DNA of 64,000 nt from Pseudoalteromonas lipolytica (GTDB lineage: Bacteria > Pseudomonadota > Gammaproteobacteria > Enterobacterales > Alteromonadaceae): the NCBI RefSeq assembly GCF_900116435.1, contig NZ_FPAZ01000016.1, forward strand, positions 34,613-98,612, in the 5' to 3' direction. The notes under the pieces were generated by a model. It worked only from the letters and a program-made list of their open reading frames with translations. It was not told the DNA's origin and searched no databases. The position numbers and the translations under genes are program-made. Below are positions 1-9,219 of the stretch, piece by piece; the stretch's first letter is position 1; every line of letters starts with the position of its first letter.

Positions 1-579
1 GCGTGATATTTGCGATTGCATTGCGCCAACTGTTTGGTGCAGCAACTGCAATAAGGGATCTTCAAGGTTATGTATGTTGAGTATGTGCGCCATAGATTGC
101 ACACGTTGTGATTTAAAATGCACAACATAACAGCACACCTCACCAAATTCAGGAAAGTCCAAGAAACACTTTATAGGCGTGCGATTAAACTTAAAATCAC
201 TTTGGTTGTTGAGGTATTCAAGCAATTCTGGGCAGGGAGTCAAAGGTTCGACAAAAGTGAAAGGGTATTTACTGGCGATAGCAACAATAGGATTAAACAG
301 CACTTGAGGGTACAGCGCATCGTGCGAAGGGGAGTCGACGGTTTCAAAATAATCATAACCGGCTTCTTTACACTGTATTTCTAATGCGTGAGCACTAAAA
401 ACCTCTTGAAACGCGACCACATCGGCTTTCGAATCAAACAGAAAATCACGCACAAACTGCTGCTTTTGCTGCCACTGCGTGTTGTTATAGCGTTCATGCT
501 GTTGGTAAAACGAATAAGGGGGAGCGGTGTAGTTAAGTAAATTCAAACTAGCAAACTTGAGCGTATGCGTGTGTGGCAT
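1..579 (-). CDS. endonuclease/exonuclease/phosphatase family protein, partial
   Basis: This reading frame is open from an ATG at 579 to the window edge (193 codons, C-terminus missing). It begins MPHTHTLKFASLNLLNY and continues with VVAFQEVF near residue 55. This is the start of the EEP fold: a beta-strand with the conserved Asn (SLNLLNY), then the Q-E metal-binding motif (FQEVF). The family hydrolyses phosphodiester or phosphomonoester bonds in nucleic acids, lipids or other substrates, and the substrate cannot be told here. There is no obvious signal peptide. It is divergent from thrS across a 257 bp gap. The family is fairly sure; the precise function is unknown. Confidence 0.75.
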   Translation of the reverse strand, partial: MPHTHTLKFASLNLLNYTAPPYSFYQQHERYNNTQWQQKQQFVRDFLFDSKADVVAFQEVFSAHALEIQCKEAGYDYFETVDSPSHDALYPQVLFNPIVAIASKYPFTFVEPLTPCPELLEYLNNQSDFKFNRTPIKCFLDFPEFGEVCCYVVHFKSQRVQSMAHILNIHNLEDPLLQLLHQTVGAMQSQISR

Positions 580-737
580 CGTGATCACCGTTAAAGTACT
601 GACCTGTTAAGTATGAAATGACTTAAGTAATTGTCAATTTACTGACCTAAATACTTGTATTTGAGGACTCTAGCGGCGACAATGGGCGCTTGTATTTGCG
701 AAGACTCAGTAAATACACGTCTTTTAGGCACCAAATG

Positions 738-829
738 GCAATGCTTATTCGTAAAAGCGTTGCAGAGTTACTCAAAATTTATTTAAAAAATTACATGTGA
801 TGCATTGTAGGCATCACCACTGTATAAGG
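738..829 (+). promoter_or_regulatory. thrS translational operator (leader with two anticodon-arm mimics)
   Basis: Two stem-loops precede thrS. The distal one pairs 738-746 with 755-763 (9 bp including one G-U) and its loop holds CGT. The proximal one pairs GTGATGC (797-803) with GCATCAC (811-817) around the 7 nt loop ATTGTAG, in which U33-equivalent T805 is followed by TGT at 806-808, at -31 to -29 from the ATG. CGU and UGU are both threonine anticodons. In E. coli, ThrRS represses its own mRNA by binding two operator hairpins that mimic the tRNA-Thr anticodon arm, one with its triplet at about -32 to -30. The Shine-Dalgarno AAGGA (826-830) follows directly. The structure is read from the sequence; the function is inferred from E. 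coli. Confidence 0.7.
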
Positions 830-836
830 ATTTATA

Positions 837-2747
837 ATGCCAGTTATTACCCTTCCTGACGGCAGTCAGCGTAGTTTTGAAAACCCAGTAAGTACATATG
901 ATGTTGCCAGCGATATTGGCCCAGGTTTAGCGAAAGCAACCATAGCCGGTCGTGTAAATGGTAATCGTGTTGATGCATGTGACTTAATTACCGACGATGC
1001 GCGCTTAGAAATTATTACTGCCAAGGATGACGACGGTTTAGAAATCATCCGTCACTCTTGTGCGCACCTTATTGGTCACGCAGTTAAGCAACTTTTCCCT
1101 GACGCGAAAATGGCAATTGGTCCAACGATCGACAATGGTTTTTACTACGATATCGATATGGATCACTCATTAAGTCAAGACGATTTAGACGCCATCGAAA
1201 AGCGCATGCTTGAACTTGCAAAAACAAACTACGATGTGGTTAAAAAGACCGTAAGCTGGCAAGAAGCGCGTGATACATTCGAAGCACGTGGTGAAACATA
1301 CAAAATGGAAATCTTAGACGAGAATATCGCAAAAGATGACCGCCCTGGTTTATACCACCACGAAGAATACATTGACATGTGTCGTGGCCCACACGTACCA
1401 AATATGAAATTCTGCCAACATTTTAAAATAATGAAAGTGGCGGGTGCTTATTGGCGCGGTGATTCTGAAAACAAAATGCTGCAACGTATTTACGGCACAG
1501 CATGGGCAGATAAAAAGCAACTTAAAGCGTATCTAAAACGTTTAGAAGAAGCTGAAAAACGTGACCACCGTCGCATTGGTAAAGCACTTGATTTATGGCA
1601 TTGGCAAGAAGAAGCGCCGGGTATGGTGTTTTGGCATAATGACGGCTGGAGCATTTACCGTGAGCTTGAAGACTTCGTTCGTGAAAAACTACGTGAGTAC
1701 GATTACGAAGAAGTGAAAGGCCCATTAATGATGGACCGAGTTTTGTGGGAAAAATCAGGGCACTGGGATAAATACGCAGATGCCATGTTCACCACAGAAT
1801 CTGAAAAGCGTGAATATGCTATTAAACCAATGAACTGTCCTGGTCATGTGCAAATTTTCAACCAAGGTCTAAAATCATACCGTGACTTACCATTGCGTAT
1901 GGCTGAGTTTGGTTGTTGTCATCGTAATGAGCCATCAGGTGCATTACATGGCTTAATGCGTGTTCGTGGTTTTACACAAGATGATGCACATATATTCTGT
2001 ACTGAAGACCAAATTATGGATGAAGTATCAGCGTGTATCAAAATGGTTTACGACACGTATGAAACGTTCGGTTTTGAAAAGATCGTTGTAAAACTGTCTA
2101 CTCGCCCAGAAAAACGTATCGGTGAAGACGAAATGTGGGACAAAGCAGAGCTTGCGTTAGCAGAAGCTCTGAAAGTAAACGACATTGAGTTTGATTACTT
2201 ACCGGGTGAAGGGGCGTTTTACGGTCCGAAAATTGAATTTACATTATATGATTGTTTAGACCGTGCATGGCAATGTGGTACAGTGCAATTAGATTTTGCA
2301 TTACCAGGTCGTTTAGGTGCGACATACGTTGCAGAAAATAACGAACGTCGTACACCAGTTATGATACACCGTGCTATATTAGGTTCGATTGAGCGTTTCA
2401 TTGGTATTTTAACCGAAGAATACGCCGGATTGTTCCCGACATGGCTTGCACCTAAGCAAGTGGTGATCATGAATATCACGGATAAACAAGCTGACTATGT
2501 GCAAGAAATTGTACAAAAATTAAATAAACTTGGAATTAGAGCCGCTGCTGACTTGAGAAATGAGAAGATTGGCTTTAAAATCCGTGAACATACGTTAAAA
2601 CGTATTCCTTACTTACTTGTTGTAGGCGACAAAGAAGTTGAACAACAAGAAGTGGCAGTACGCACTCGCACAGGTGAAGACCTAGGCAAATTTAATGTTG
2701 ATGATTTCATTGCAAAAATTAGCGACGAAATAAAAAATCGACAATAA
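837..2747 (+). CDS. thrS: threonyl-tRNA synthetase
   Basis: Cytoplasmic class II aminoacyl-tRNA synthetase that charges tRNA-Thr. At 636 aa it is close to the usual ~640. In order it has an N-terminal TGS domain (about 1-62), a second editing/additional domain with the HXXXH motif ([12 protein letters not shown], about 72-85) and CRGPHVP, the catalytic core with MNCPGH (zinc Cys) and motif 2 ([15 protein letters not shown]), motif 3 ([11 protein letters not shown]), and a C-terminal anticodon-binding domain. The start at 837 has a good AAGGA site and sits just after the operator hairpins. It leads the thrS-infC-rpmI-rplT cluster, the same order as in enterobacteria. Expression is probably autoregulated through the leader. 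Confidence 0.98.
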   Translation: MPVITLPDGSQRSFENPVSTYDVASDIGPGLAKATIAGRVNGNRVDACDLITDDARLEIITAKDDDGLEIIRHSCAHLIGHAVKQLFPDAKMAIGPTIDNGFYYDIDMDHSLSQDDLDAIEKRMLELAKTNYDVVKKTVSWQEARDTFEARGETYKMEILDENIAKDDRPGLYHHEEYIDMCRGPHVPNMKFCQHFKIMKVAGAYWRGDSENKMLQRIYGTAWADKKQLKAYLKRLEEAEKRDHRRIGKALDLWHWQEEAPGMVFWHNDGWSIYRELEDFVREKLREYDYEEVKGPLMMDRVLWEKSGHWDKYADAMFTTESEKREYAIKPMNCPGHVQIFNQGLKSYRDLPLRMAEFGCCHRNEPSGALHGLMRVRGFTQDDAHIFCTEDQIMDEVSACIKMVYDTYETFGFEKIVVKLSTRPEKRIGEDEMWDKAELALAEALKVNDIEFDYLPGEGAFYGPKIEFTLYDCLDRAWQCGTVQLDFALPGRLGATYVAENNERRTPVMIHRAILGSIERFIGILTEEYAGLFPTWLAPKQVVIMNITDKQADYVQEIVQKLNKLGIRAAADLRNEKIGFKIREHTLKRIPYLLVVGDKEVEQQEVAVRTRTGEDLGKFNVDDFIAKISDEIKNRQ

Positions 2748-2806
2748 ATCATGAGCGTGTAGGGCATAACAAACAGCCAACTACACGCTTTTTATTTTAT
2801 ATTCTT

Positions 2807-2822
2807 GGAGGATCGTACCATT
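2807..2822 (+). promoter_or_regulatory. infC ribosome-binding site and non-canonical AUU start
   Basis: A strong GGAGG (2807-2811) is followed after 8 nt by ATT (2820-2822), and the protein then reads RGGKKGQQ, matching the N-terminus of IF3. No ATG is correctly placed. The in-frame TTG at 2805 overlaps the Shine-Dalgarno itself, so it cannot be the start. In E. coli, infC starts at AUU and IF3 represses its own translation by rejecting non-canonical start codons; the same is inferred here. Confidence 0.9.
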
Positions 2823-3368
2823 AGAGGCGGCAAGAAAGGGCAACAAACAGCTCAAAAAAATCGTATCAACGAAGATATTACAGCTAAAGAAGTTCGTTTA
2901 ATTGACATTGACGGCGAGCAAGCTGGCATCGTGTCATTAAAAGAGGCGCAAGCTATGGCTGATGATGCGGGTGTAGATCTTGTAGAAATCAGTCCTAATG
3001 CTGAGCCACCTGTTTGTAAGGTTATGGACTACGGTAAGTTCATCTTTGAGAAAAGCAAAGAACTAAAAGAACAAAAGAAAAAGCAAAAGCAAATCCAGGT
3101 GAAAGAAATCAAATTCCGTCCAGGCACGGATGAAGGTGATTACCAGGTTAAGCTTCGCAATTTGCGTAAGTTCTTAGAAGCGGGTGATAAAGCTAAAATT
3201 ACTATTCGTTTCCGTGGTCGTGAAATGGCTCACCAAGAAATTGGTATTGAATTATTAAATCGTGTTAAAGCTGATTTGGAAGATGTTTCACAAGTTGAAT
3301 CTTTCCCAAATCGTGTTGAAGGTCGCCAAATGGTTATGATGATGGCACCTATTGCTAAAAAGCAATAA
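2820..3368 (+). CDS. infC: translation initiation factor IF-3
   Basis: IF3 binds the 30S subunit, prevents premature 50S joining and proofreads the start codon. It is 182 aa when started at the ATT codon, close to the E. coli length of 180. The N-terminal domain includes NRINEDI and [10 protein letters not shown]; the linker is Lys-rich ([20 protein letters not shown]); the C-terminal domain carries [14 protein letters not shown] and [12 protein letters not shown]. The 72 bp gap after thrS shows no obvious terminator, so it may be read through from thrS as well as from its own promoter. The AUU start points to classic IF3 autoregulation. Confidence 0.96.
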   Translation: MRGGKKGQQTAQKNRINEDITAKEVRLIDIDGEQAGIVSLKEAQAMADDAGVDLVEISPNAEPPVCKVMDYGKFIFEKSKELKEQKKKQKQIQVKEIKFRPGTDEGDYQVKLRNLRKFLEAGDKAKITIRFRGREMAHQEIGIELLNRVKADLEDVSQVESFPNRVEGRQMVMMMAPIAKKQ

Positions 3369-3396
3369 ACAAGCGATAATACGCACCGAATTTATC

Positions 3397-3431
3397 TCAG
3401 GTCATCAAGTAACAGCTTGCTGTTCACCTGA
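3397..3431 (+). promoter_or_regulatory. hairpin in the infC-rpmI spacer (possible L20 control leader)
   Basis: TCAGGT (3397-3402) pairs with ACCTGA (3426-3431), and inside it AACAG (3411-3415) pairs with CTGTT (3420-3424) around CTTG. No T-run follows, so it is not an intrinsic terminator. The 206 bp spacer before rpmI is long for this operon. In E. coli, ribosomal protein L20 represses rpmI-rplT by binding leader RNA folds in this same place. I see the hairpin, but the L20 link is inference and no pseudoknot was worked out. Confidence 0.4.
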
Positions 3432-3574
3432 AATAACCGGTTTAAGTAAAGTTGCAGTGCATTAGTACTGGGCTTTCACCGGATAATGGCGGTAAGTTAG
3501 GCCTTGAAAGAAGAGCTATTTATATCTCTCGCCTGCTTGCCATATTGTTGAGCAATACATTTGGAGTTATTGCA

Positions 3575-3775
3575 ATGGCTTACAAGCTAAAATCACACAG
3601 AGGCGCAGCTAAGCGTTTCAAGAAAACTGCTTCTGGCGGTTTCAAGCGTAAACAAGCGCATCTTCGTCACATTCTGACTAAGAAAACTTCTAAGCGTAAA
3701 TTACACTTACGTCCTAAGATGATGGTTCATAAGAATGACCATGGTCTAGTTTCACGTATGTTACCATTCGCTTAA
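3575..3775 (+). CDS. rpmI: 50S ribosomal protein L35
   Basis: Very basic 66 aa protein ([20 protein letters not shown] at the N-terminus, ending [11 protein letters not shown]), one residue longer than E. coli L35. The start ATG at 3575 has a GGAG site at 3563-3566, and homologues begin at the same [15 protein letters not shown]. The longer upstream open frame has no family support. L35 is a late-assembling protein of the large subunit. rplT follows after 15 bp, so the two are co-translated; control by L20 is likely. Confidence 0.97.
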
Positions 3776-3790
3776 TAGGAGTCTTCAGAA

Positions 3791-4150
3791 ATGGCAAGAG
3801 TTAAACGCGGTGTTATCGCACGTGCACGTCACAAAAAAGTTTTAAAACAAGCTAAAGGTTACTACGGAGCACGTTCACGTGTTTACCGCGTAGCTTTCCA
3901 GGCAGTTACTAAAGCGGGTCAATACGCTTACCGTGACCGTCGTGCTAAGAAACGTACTTTCCGTCAACTTTGGATTGCACGTATCAATGCAGCAGCTCGT
4001 CAAAACGGTCTTTCATACAGCCGTTTTATCAATGGTCTTAAAAAGACATCTGTAGAAATCGATCGTAAGATCCTTGCAGATATCGCTGTTTACGACCAAG
4101 TTGCATTCGCAGCGCTTGTTGCAAAAGCTAAAGAAGGCCTAGCGGCTTAA
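3791..4150 (+). CDS. rplT: 50S ribosomal protein L20
   Basis: 119 aa basic protein with the family signature ([20 protein letters not shown] at the N-terminus, then [45 protein letters not shown]). L20 is needed early in 50S assembly and in E. coli also represses translation of its own operon. An AGGAG site lies about 10 bases upstream. It is the last gene of the cluster and is followed by an intrinsic terminator. Confidence 0.98.
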   Translation: MARVKRGVIARARHKKVLKQAKGYYGARSRVYRVAFQAVTKAGQYAYRDRRAKKRTFRQLWIARINAAARQNGLSYSRFINGLKKTSVEIDRKILADIAVYDQVAFAALVAKAKEGLAA

Positions 4151-4171
4151 TTTTCGCTTTTGATACAGTTT

Positions 4172-4198
4172 AAAAAGGAGCCTAGTGCTCCTTTTTTT
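4172..4198 (+). terminator. intrinsic terminator after rplT
   Basis: GGAGC (4177-4181) pairs with GCTCC (4187-4191) across the loop CTAGT, preceded by A5 and followed by T7. It ends the thrS-infC-rpmI-rplT transcript. Confidence 0.85.
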
Positions 4199-4349
4199 GA
4201 TCTTAGAACTCCTTGAACCGTGAATCTTTAAATAATCACGTCCTGTCATTTGCTCCATTTTTTTGTTGAATCACCGCAGTTTACGCAATCTATTCTAATT
4301 AGTTGTTATAATTCCCGTTAATAGAATAAGTACCGCACTTGAGAGTGAT

Positions 4350-6140
4350 ATGTTTGCCAGTTTAGTGTTTTTATCTACTGTAGTGACTTTAGACAGCCAC
4401 CTACCTCCTTTGTTACCGTGGCAAGGTAACAGTGTGTCTTTAATGCAAGAAAAAGGGCCATTAACGACTGATTTTGAATTAAGTGATGGCACCTTATCGC
4501 CAAATTATGCAGACACAATGGCTTTTGTAGATCGACTCGTTGCGGCTAATCCTACTCAATTTAAAGTAAAAACGATTGCCACAAGTAGCAGTGGCCGCGC
4601 AATAAAAATGCTTGTTGCTAATGAGCAAGGGTTGTTTGAGCCAACACAACTTGTTGCAGATACCAAACCAACTATCTTTGTTCAAGCGGGTATTCACAGC
4701 GGGGAAATTGACGGTAAAGATGCCATGTTTATGCTATTACGTGATATTGCGACCGGAAAGCGTCGTGATATTTTAAGTAAAGTAAACATTCTGTTCATTC
4801 CAATTCTGAATGTAGATGGTCACGAACGTAGTAGCCAATTTAACCGTATAAATCAACGCGGCCCAGCAGAAATGGGATTTAGAACTAACGGTCTAAATTT
4901 AAACTTAAATCGTGATTATACCAAGCTTGATACCCCCGAAGTACAAGGGGTTATGCAGGTTATAAATCAATTCAAACCCGACCTTTATATTGATGTACAT
5001 GTAACAGATGGCGCTGATTACCAATACGATGTCACGTATGGGTACAATCCTGTGTTCTCAAGTGAGTCACCAAGTGTGTCAGAAGCGCTAGACACCCTGT
5101 TTAAACCTGTCATTGATGCCAAATTAGAAAAAGCAGGGCACATACCTGGGCCATTAGTGTTTGTTATGGACAAGCGCGATTTTAAAAAAGGCTTAGCAGG
5201 ATGGGTAGCGACACCTCGTTATTCGAATGGGTGGGGTGACTTACGTTCATTGCCTAGTATTTTAGTTGAAAATCACTCTTTAAAACCTTACAAGCAGCGT
5301 GTGTTAGGGACTTATGTGTTTATCGACGGCGCTATTGATGCGCTTGCAGCTAACGATAAAGCATTAAATGCCGCTGTAAAAAAAGAGCTCGATTTTAAAC
5401 CGAGACAACTCGTTGTTGAGCGTAGTTACGCAAAGCAACCCGACACACTCGCATTTAAAGGCATTGCCTATTCACGCAGTGAAAGCGCGCTTACAGGGCA
5501 AGCTGAAGTTAAATACCTCGGTGAAGCTAAAAACTATGAGTCATTGCCGATTTTTTGGCAAAAAGACGTTAAGAAAACGGTTCATGTTCCTCGTGCGTTT
5601 TACATTCCACCTGCGTATAGCAATATAATCAAAAAACTTAAGTTACACGGTATCGACGTTACCCAGGTTGATAACACGCCAACAGCAGTGATGACACAGG
5701 CAAGCGTAGTCGACTATACATTTGCTAAAGCTCCCTTTGAAGGGCGTTTTCGTGTAGATGCCAAATTTGACTATGCTCCTGTGCAAGTAGATGTACAGGG
5801 CTGGTATAAAGTCTCAACGGCGCAACCCTACTCAGAATTGGCAACACATTTGCTGCACCCTGAAGCCCCTGATTCATTTTTTTCATGGGGTGAGTTTAAC
5901 ACCATTTTTCAACGTACTGAGTACATGGAAAATTACGCGCTCATGCCGTATGCTCGACAGATGTTAAAAGAAAAACCGGCCCTTGCGTTAGAGTTTGATC
6001 AGAAAATTCGTGAAGATAAACAATTTGCGAATGATCCAGAAGCGCGTTTGAATTGGCTTTATGAGCGTACCCCATTTTATGATCAAGCGTATTTAAAATA
6101 CCCAATTTTAATGACGTTTGAGACACCTGAACAAGGATAA
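4350..6140 (+). CDS. M14 family zinc carboxypeptidase, probably exported
   Basis: 596 aa protein with an M14 metallocarboxypeptidase domain in the N-terminal half. Zinc ligands are visible as H116 and E119 (IHSGEIDGK) and H217 (IDVHVTDG); E307 (ILVENHS) fits the catalytic glutamate. NRDYTK at about 190 is the substrate-binding Asn-Arg pair typical of M14. The short hydrophobic N-terminus (MFASLVFLSTVVTLDS) may be a signal peptide but lacks basic residues, so the start or export is uncertain. The C-terminal ~250 residues have no recognisable domain. Likely role: trimming peptides in the periplasm or outside. The next gene follows after 5 bp, suggesting co-transcription. Confidence 0.85.
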   Translation: MFASLVFLSTVVTLDSHLPPLLPWQGNSVSLMQEKGPLTTDFELSDGTLSPNYADTMAFVDRLVAANPTQFKVKTIATSSSGRAIKMLVANEQGLFEPTQLVADTKPTIFVQAGIHSGEIDGKDAMFMLLRDIATGKRRDILSKVNILFIPILNVDGHERSSQFNRINQRGPAEMGFRTNGLNLNLNRDYTKLDTPEVQGVMQVINQFKPDLYIDVHVTDGADYQYDVTYGYNPVFSSESPSVSEALDTLFKPVIDAKLEKAGHIPGPLVFVMDKRDFKKGLAGWVATPRYSNGWGDLRSLPSILVENHSLKPYKQRVLGTYVFIDGAIDALAANDKALNAAVKKELDFKPRQLVVERSYAKQPDTLAFKGIAYSRSESALTGQAEVKYLGEAKNYESLPIFWQKDVKKTVHVPRAFYIPPAYSNIIKKLKLHGIDVTQVDNTPTAVMTQASVVDYTFAKAPFEGRFRVDAKFDYAPVQVDVQGWYKVSTAQPYSELATHLLHPEAPDSFFSWGEFNTIFQRTEYMENYALMPYARQMLKEKPALALEFDQKIREDKQFANDPEARLNWLYERTPFYDQAYLKYPILMTFETPEQG

Positions 6141-6145
6141 AAACG

Positions 6146-6787
6146 ATGAAAGTCATTACAGTCCCTGTGACGGGGTTTGCACAAAACTGCCGCATAATTA
6201 TTTGCCAGCAGACGAATAAAGCAGCATTAGTTGACCCTGGCGGTGATGCTGAAAAATTATGCGCTCAGCTTGCCTCACTTGGTTGTGAATTAATTGCAAT
6301 TTATCTAACCCATGGTCATTTAGATCATGTTGGTGCGGCTAAACAGCTTGCCGATAAGTTTAATGTTGACATCATTGGTCCACACATTGACGACAAGTTT
6401 TGGTTTGATTCACTGCCAATGCAAGCTCAAATGTTCGGATTTGCACCCATTTCACCTTTTTATCCAACACAGTGGTTAAACCATGGCGATATGATTAGCG
6501 TGGGTAATAGTCAGTTATCGGTGCGCCATTGTCCAGGCCATACGCCAGGGCACGTGGTCTTTTATGATGACGAGACACAGCAGGTCATCGTCGGAGATGT
6601 TATTTTTCAAGGTTCAGTAGGGCGCACAGACTTTCCAAAAGGCGATAGTGCGCAGCTGCTTGCATCAATTAAATCAGAAATTTTATCGTTTGCAGATGAA
6701 GTTGCCATTTTACCTGGTCATGGTCCAAACACTACCGTAGGGCATGAGCGAAAAACGAATCCATTTATTAGTGGACGCTTTGGCTAA
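6146..6787 (+). CDS. gloC: MBL-fold hydrolase, GloC/YcbL-type hydroxyacylglutathione hydrolase
   Basis: 213 aa metallo-beta-lactamase fold protein, the same length as E. coli YcbL (GloC), a type II glyoxalase that hydrolyses S-D-lactoylglutathione. The metal motif H56-x-H58-x-D60-H61 (THGHLDHVG) is intact, followed by CPGHTPGHVVFY, GDVIFQGSVGRTDFP and the C-terminal GHGPNTTVGHERKTNPF. It is much shorter than GloB and lacks GloB's C-terminal helical domain, which supports the GloC type. It starts 5 bp after the M14 peptidase stop, so it is probably in one transcript with it. The family is sure; the exact substrate is inferred. Confidence 0.88.
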   Translation: MKVITVPVTGFAQNCRIIICQQTNKAALVDPGGDAEKLCAQLASLGCELIAIYLTHGHLDHVGAAKQLADKFNVDIIGPHIDDKFWFDSLPMQAQMFGFAPISPFYPTQWLNHGDMISVGNSQLSVRHCPGHTPGHVVFYDDETQQVIVGDVIFQGSVGRTDFPKGDSAQLLASIKSEILSFADEVAILPGHGPNTTVGHERKTNPFISGRFG

Positions 6788-6884
6788 AATTGCATTTTTT
6801 TCGCATAAATAATAGAAAATAGGCAGACTGACATTCAAATCAGTTATATAATTTACTCAGTATTTTTAAAGAAAAAGAAATAAA

Positions 6885-7343
6885 ATGTCTCTAAACCAAG
6901 TAGATCGCCAAATTTTGGCATTATTACAGCAGGATGCTAGCTTATCAACGGCAGAAATTGCCGATAAAGTTGGTTTATCTCAATCTCCTTGTTGGCGTCG
7001 TATCGCTAAACTTGAACAAGATGGTTATATCAAAGGTAAAGTTGCTTTACTTGATGAGAAAAAGCTTGGCTTTGATATGTTGGTTTATGCACATGTTCGC
7101 TTATCAAATCATGGCAGAACAAACTTAGCTGAATTTGAACGTTTAATCATGAGCTACGACGAAGTGACCGAGTGCTATAGCATGGCGGGTACTATGGACT
7201 TTATGCTGCGCATTATTTCTAAAGGAATTGAAGGGTATGAGCAGTTTGTTCGCGATAACCTTCTAAATCTTGAGTTTGTGCAAGAAGTACACTCAAATGT
7301 GACGATGACTTGTGTGAAGCGAAGTACATCTTTACCTCTTTAA
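6885..7343 (+). CDS. Lrp/AsnC family transcriptional regulator
   Basis: 152 aa, the normal Lrp/AsnC length. An N-terminal winged helix-turn-helix (LNQVDRQILALLQQDASLST, then AEIADKVGLSQSPCWRRI) is joined to a C-terminal RAM/ligand-binding domain (VTECYSMAGTMDFMLRI). The SPCWRRI recognition helix resembles the Lrp and DecR subgroup. It probably binds an amino acid and controls amino-acid or thiol metabolism genes, but no neighbour shows which. It is a single-gene unit between 98 bp of upstream DNA and a terminator hairpin. Confidence 0.9.
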   Translation: MSLNQVDRQILALLQQDASLSTAEIADKVGLSQSPCWRRIAKLEQDGYIKGKVALLDEKKLGFDMLVYAHVRLSNHGRTNLAEFERLIMSYDEVTECYSMAGTMDFMLRIISKGIEGYEQFVRDNLLNLEFVQEVHSNVTMTCVKRSTSLPL

Positions 7344-7374
7344 TTATACCTTCTTCATTTAGCTTTTTATTGAC

Positions 7375-7410
7375 AAACGGTTAGTGCTTTTGCGTGCTAA
7401 CCGTTTTGTT
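7375..7410 (+). terminator. terminator-like hairpin after the Lrp-type gene
   Basis: AAACGGTTAG (7375-7384) pairs perfectly with CTAACCGTTT (7397-7406) over a 12 nt loop, followed by a short T-rich stretch (TTGTTGT). It lies 31 bp after the regulator's stop. Confidence 0.6.
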
Positions 7411-7507
7411 GTCTGTGTGTTTACGGTTGTTGCTGATTGTTAACGTAGGCAGTTTTTGCTAGAATTCTGCGCCTTGCCAAAATGCATACACTTGAAAGAG
7501 GATCTTA

Positions 7508-9064
7508 ATGTTTAACTTACTCAGCAAAGCGCCAAGCTCTGCTAAAAACGATATATTATCAGGCCTGACAGTCGCACTGGCATTGGTGCCAGAAGCCGTT
7601 GCTTTTGCTTTCGTTGCTAATGTAGAGCCTTTAGTAGGCCTATATGCCGCATTTATTGTTGGTTTGATTACGGCTATTTTTGGTGGTCGCCCTGGAATGA
7701 TATCAGGTGCAACCGGCGCATTAGCCGTCGTAATGGTAAGTTTAGTATTAGACCATGGCGTTGAATATCTATTTGCGACGGTATTATTGATGGGGATATT
7801 ACAGATCCTCGCAGGTATATTTAAGCTTGGTAAGTTTATTCGCATGGTACCTCACCCCGTCATGTTAGGCTTTGTGAATGGTCTTGCTATCGTTATTTTC
7901 TTAGCCCAACTAGGTCAATTTAAAGTGCCAGATGGTATGGGCGGCCAGCAGTGGATGGAAGGTCAAGCGCTCTACATAATGCTTGGTTTAGTCGCGTTAA
8001 CCATGGCGATTATTCACTTTTTACCTAAGCTAACTACCGCGGTACCTTCATCATTAGTTGCTATTGTGACAGTCACGGGCATTGTGATTGGGTTTGACCT
8101 TGAAGCACGCACTGTGCTTGATTTCTTAAAAGGGATGACGGGTAACGAGCAAGCAACTATCGCAGGCGGTCTGCCGCAATTCCATATTCCAATGGTGCCA
8201 TTTACCCTTGAAACGTTAAAAATAATTTTTCCGTATGCATTAATTCTAGCGGCAATTGGTTTAATTGAATCATTGTTAACACTCACGCTTATAGATGAAA
8301 TTACAGAAACGCGTGGCCACAGTAATAAAGAGTGTATTGGTCAAGGTGCTGCTAATGTAACCTGTGGTTTCTTTGGTGCAATGGGCGGGTGTGCAATGAT
8401 TGGCCAATCAATGATTAACATTAACTCGGGTGGTCGCTCACGTTTATCAGGTATTAGCGCGGCCTTACTCCTATTGGCATTCATTATTTTTGCAGCAGGC
8501 TTAATCGAAATGATCCCGCTGGCGGCACTGGTTGGTGTAATGTTCATGGTGGTACTGGGCACATTTGAATGGGCAAGCTTTAAAATGATGAAGCGCGTGC
8601 CTAAGTCTGATGCATTTGTGATTGTATTAGTGTCTGGTGTGACTGTTGCCACTGACCTTGCTATTGCTGTGTGCGTAGGTGTGATTGTGTCTGCACTGGT
8701 ATTTGCTTGGCAGCATGCTAAACACATTTATACAAGTAACTATATCGACCAAGAAGGCTCAAAAGTGTATGAATTGCATGGCCCACTGTTTTTTGGCTCG
8801 GTGAAAAACTTTGCCGAATTATTCGATGTAAAAAGTGATCCCCAAGACGTCATTATTGAGTTTAAACATAGCCGAGTGGCAGATCACAGTGCGATTGAAG
8901 CCATTGATAGTTTAGCCGATAAGTATGCTAAAGCGGGTAAAAAATTACATTTACGTCATTTAAGCCCAGATTGTATTCAGTTGCTTCATAAGGCGCGCGA
9001 TCTTGTCGAGGTTAACGTGATTGAGGATCCTAAATACAAAGTAGCCTCTGATAAATTGGCGTAA
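7508..9064 (+). CDS. SulP family anion transporter with STAS domain
   Basis: 518 aa inner-membrane protein. The N-terminal ~400 residues are a series of hydrophobic segments with the SulP pattern: [20 protein letters not shown] as the first membrane segment, then [18 protein letters not shown], and [17 protein letters not shown]. The C-terminal ~110 residues form a cytoplasmic STAS domain ([31 protein letters not shown]). The family moves sulfate, bicarbonate, chloride or dicarboxylates; the substrate is not evident. A GAGG site precedes the ATG, and an intrinsic terminator follows, so it is probably monocistronic. Confidence 0.93.
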   Translation: MFNLLSKAPSSAKNDILSGLTVALALVPEAVAFAFVANVEPLVGLYAAFIVGLITAIFGGRPGMISGATGALAVVMVSLVLDHGVEYLFATVLLMGILQILAGIFKLGKFIRMVPHPVMLGFVNGLAIVIFLAQLGQFKVPDGMGGQQWMEGQALYIMLGLVALTMAIIHFLPKLTTAVPSSLVAIVTVTGIVIGFDLEARTVLDFLKGMTGNEQATIAGGLPQFHIPMVPFTLETLKIIFPYALILAAIGLIESLLTLTLIDEITETRGHSNKECIGQGAANVTCGFFGAMGGCAMIGQSMININSGGRSRLSGISAALLLLAFIIFAAGLIEMIPLAALVGVMFMVVLGTFEWASFKMMKRVPKSDAFVIVLVSGVTVATDLAIAVCVGVIVSALVFAWQHAKHIYTSNYIDQEGSKVYELHGPLFFGSVKNFAELFDVKSDPQDVIIEFKHSRVADHSAIEAIDSLADKYAKAGKKLHLRHLSPDCIQLLHKARDLVEVNVIEDPKYKVASDKLA

Positions 9065-9077
9065 TAAATTGCCGATT

Positions 9078-9111
9078 AAAAAGCGAAGGCCGTCAAAGTC
9101 TTCGCTTTTTT
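9078..9111 (+). terminator. intrinsic terminator after the SulP gene
   Basis: AAAAAGCGAAG (9078-9088) pairs with CTTCGCTTTTT (9100-9110), with an 11 nt loop and a T-run at the end. The A-run on the other side would allow weak bidirectional use. Confidence 0.8.
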
Positions 9112-9219
9112 AATGCCTGTAGAATGCGGTAAGGCTATTAAAAATTAAGATAGGTGGCAGTGCTTTGCATGAGTGACTATCGGTATAATAAAAATAACGA
9201 CGAAAGGTAACTTGATATT

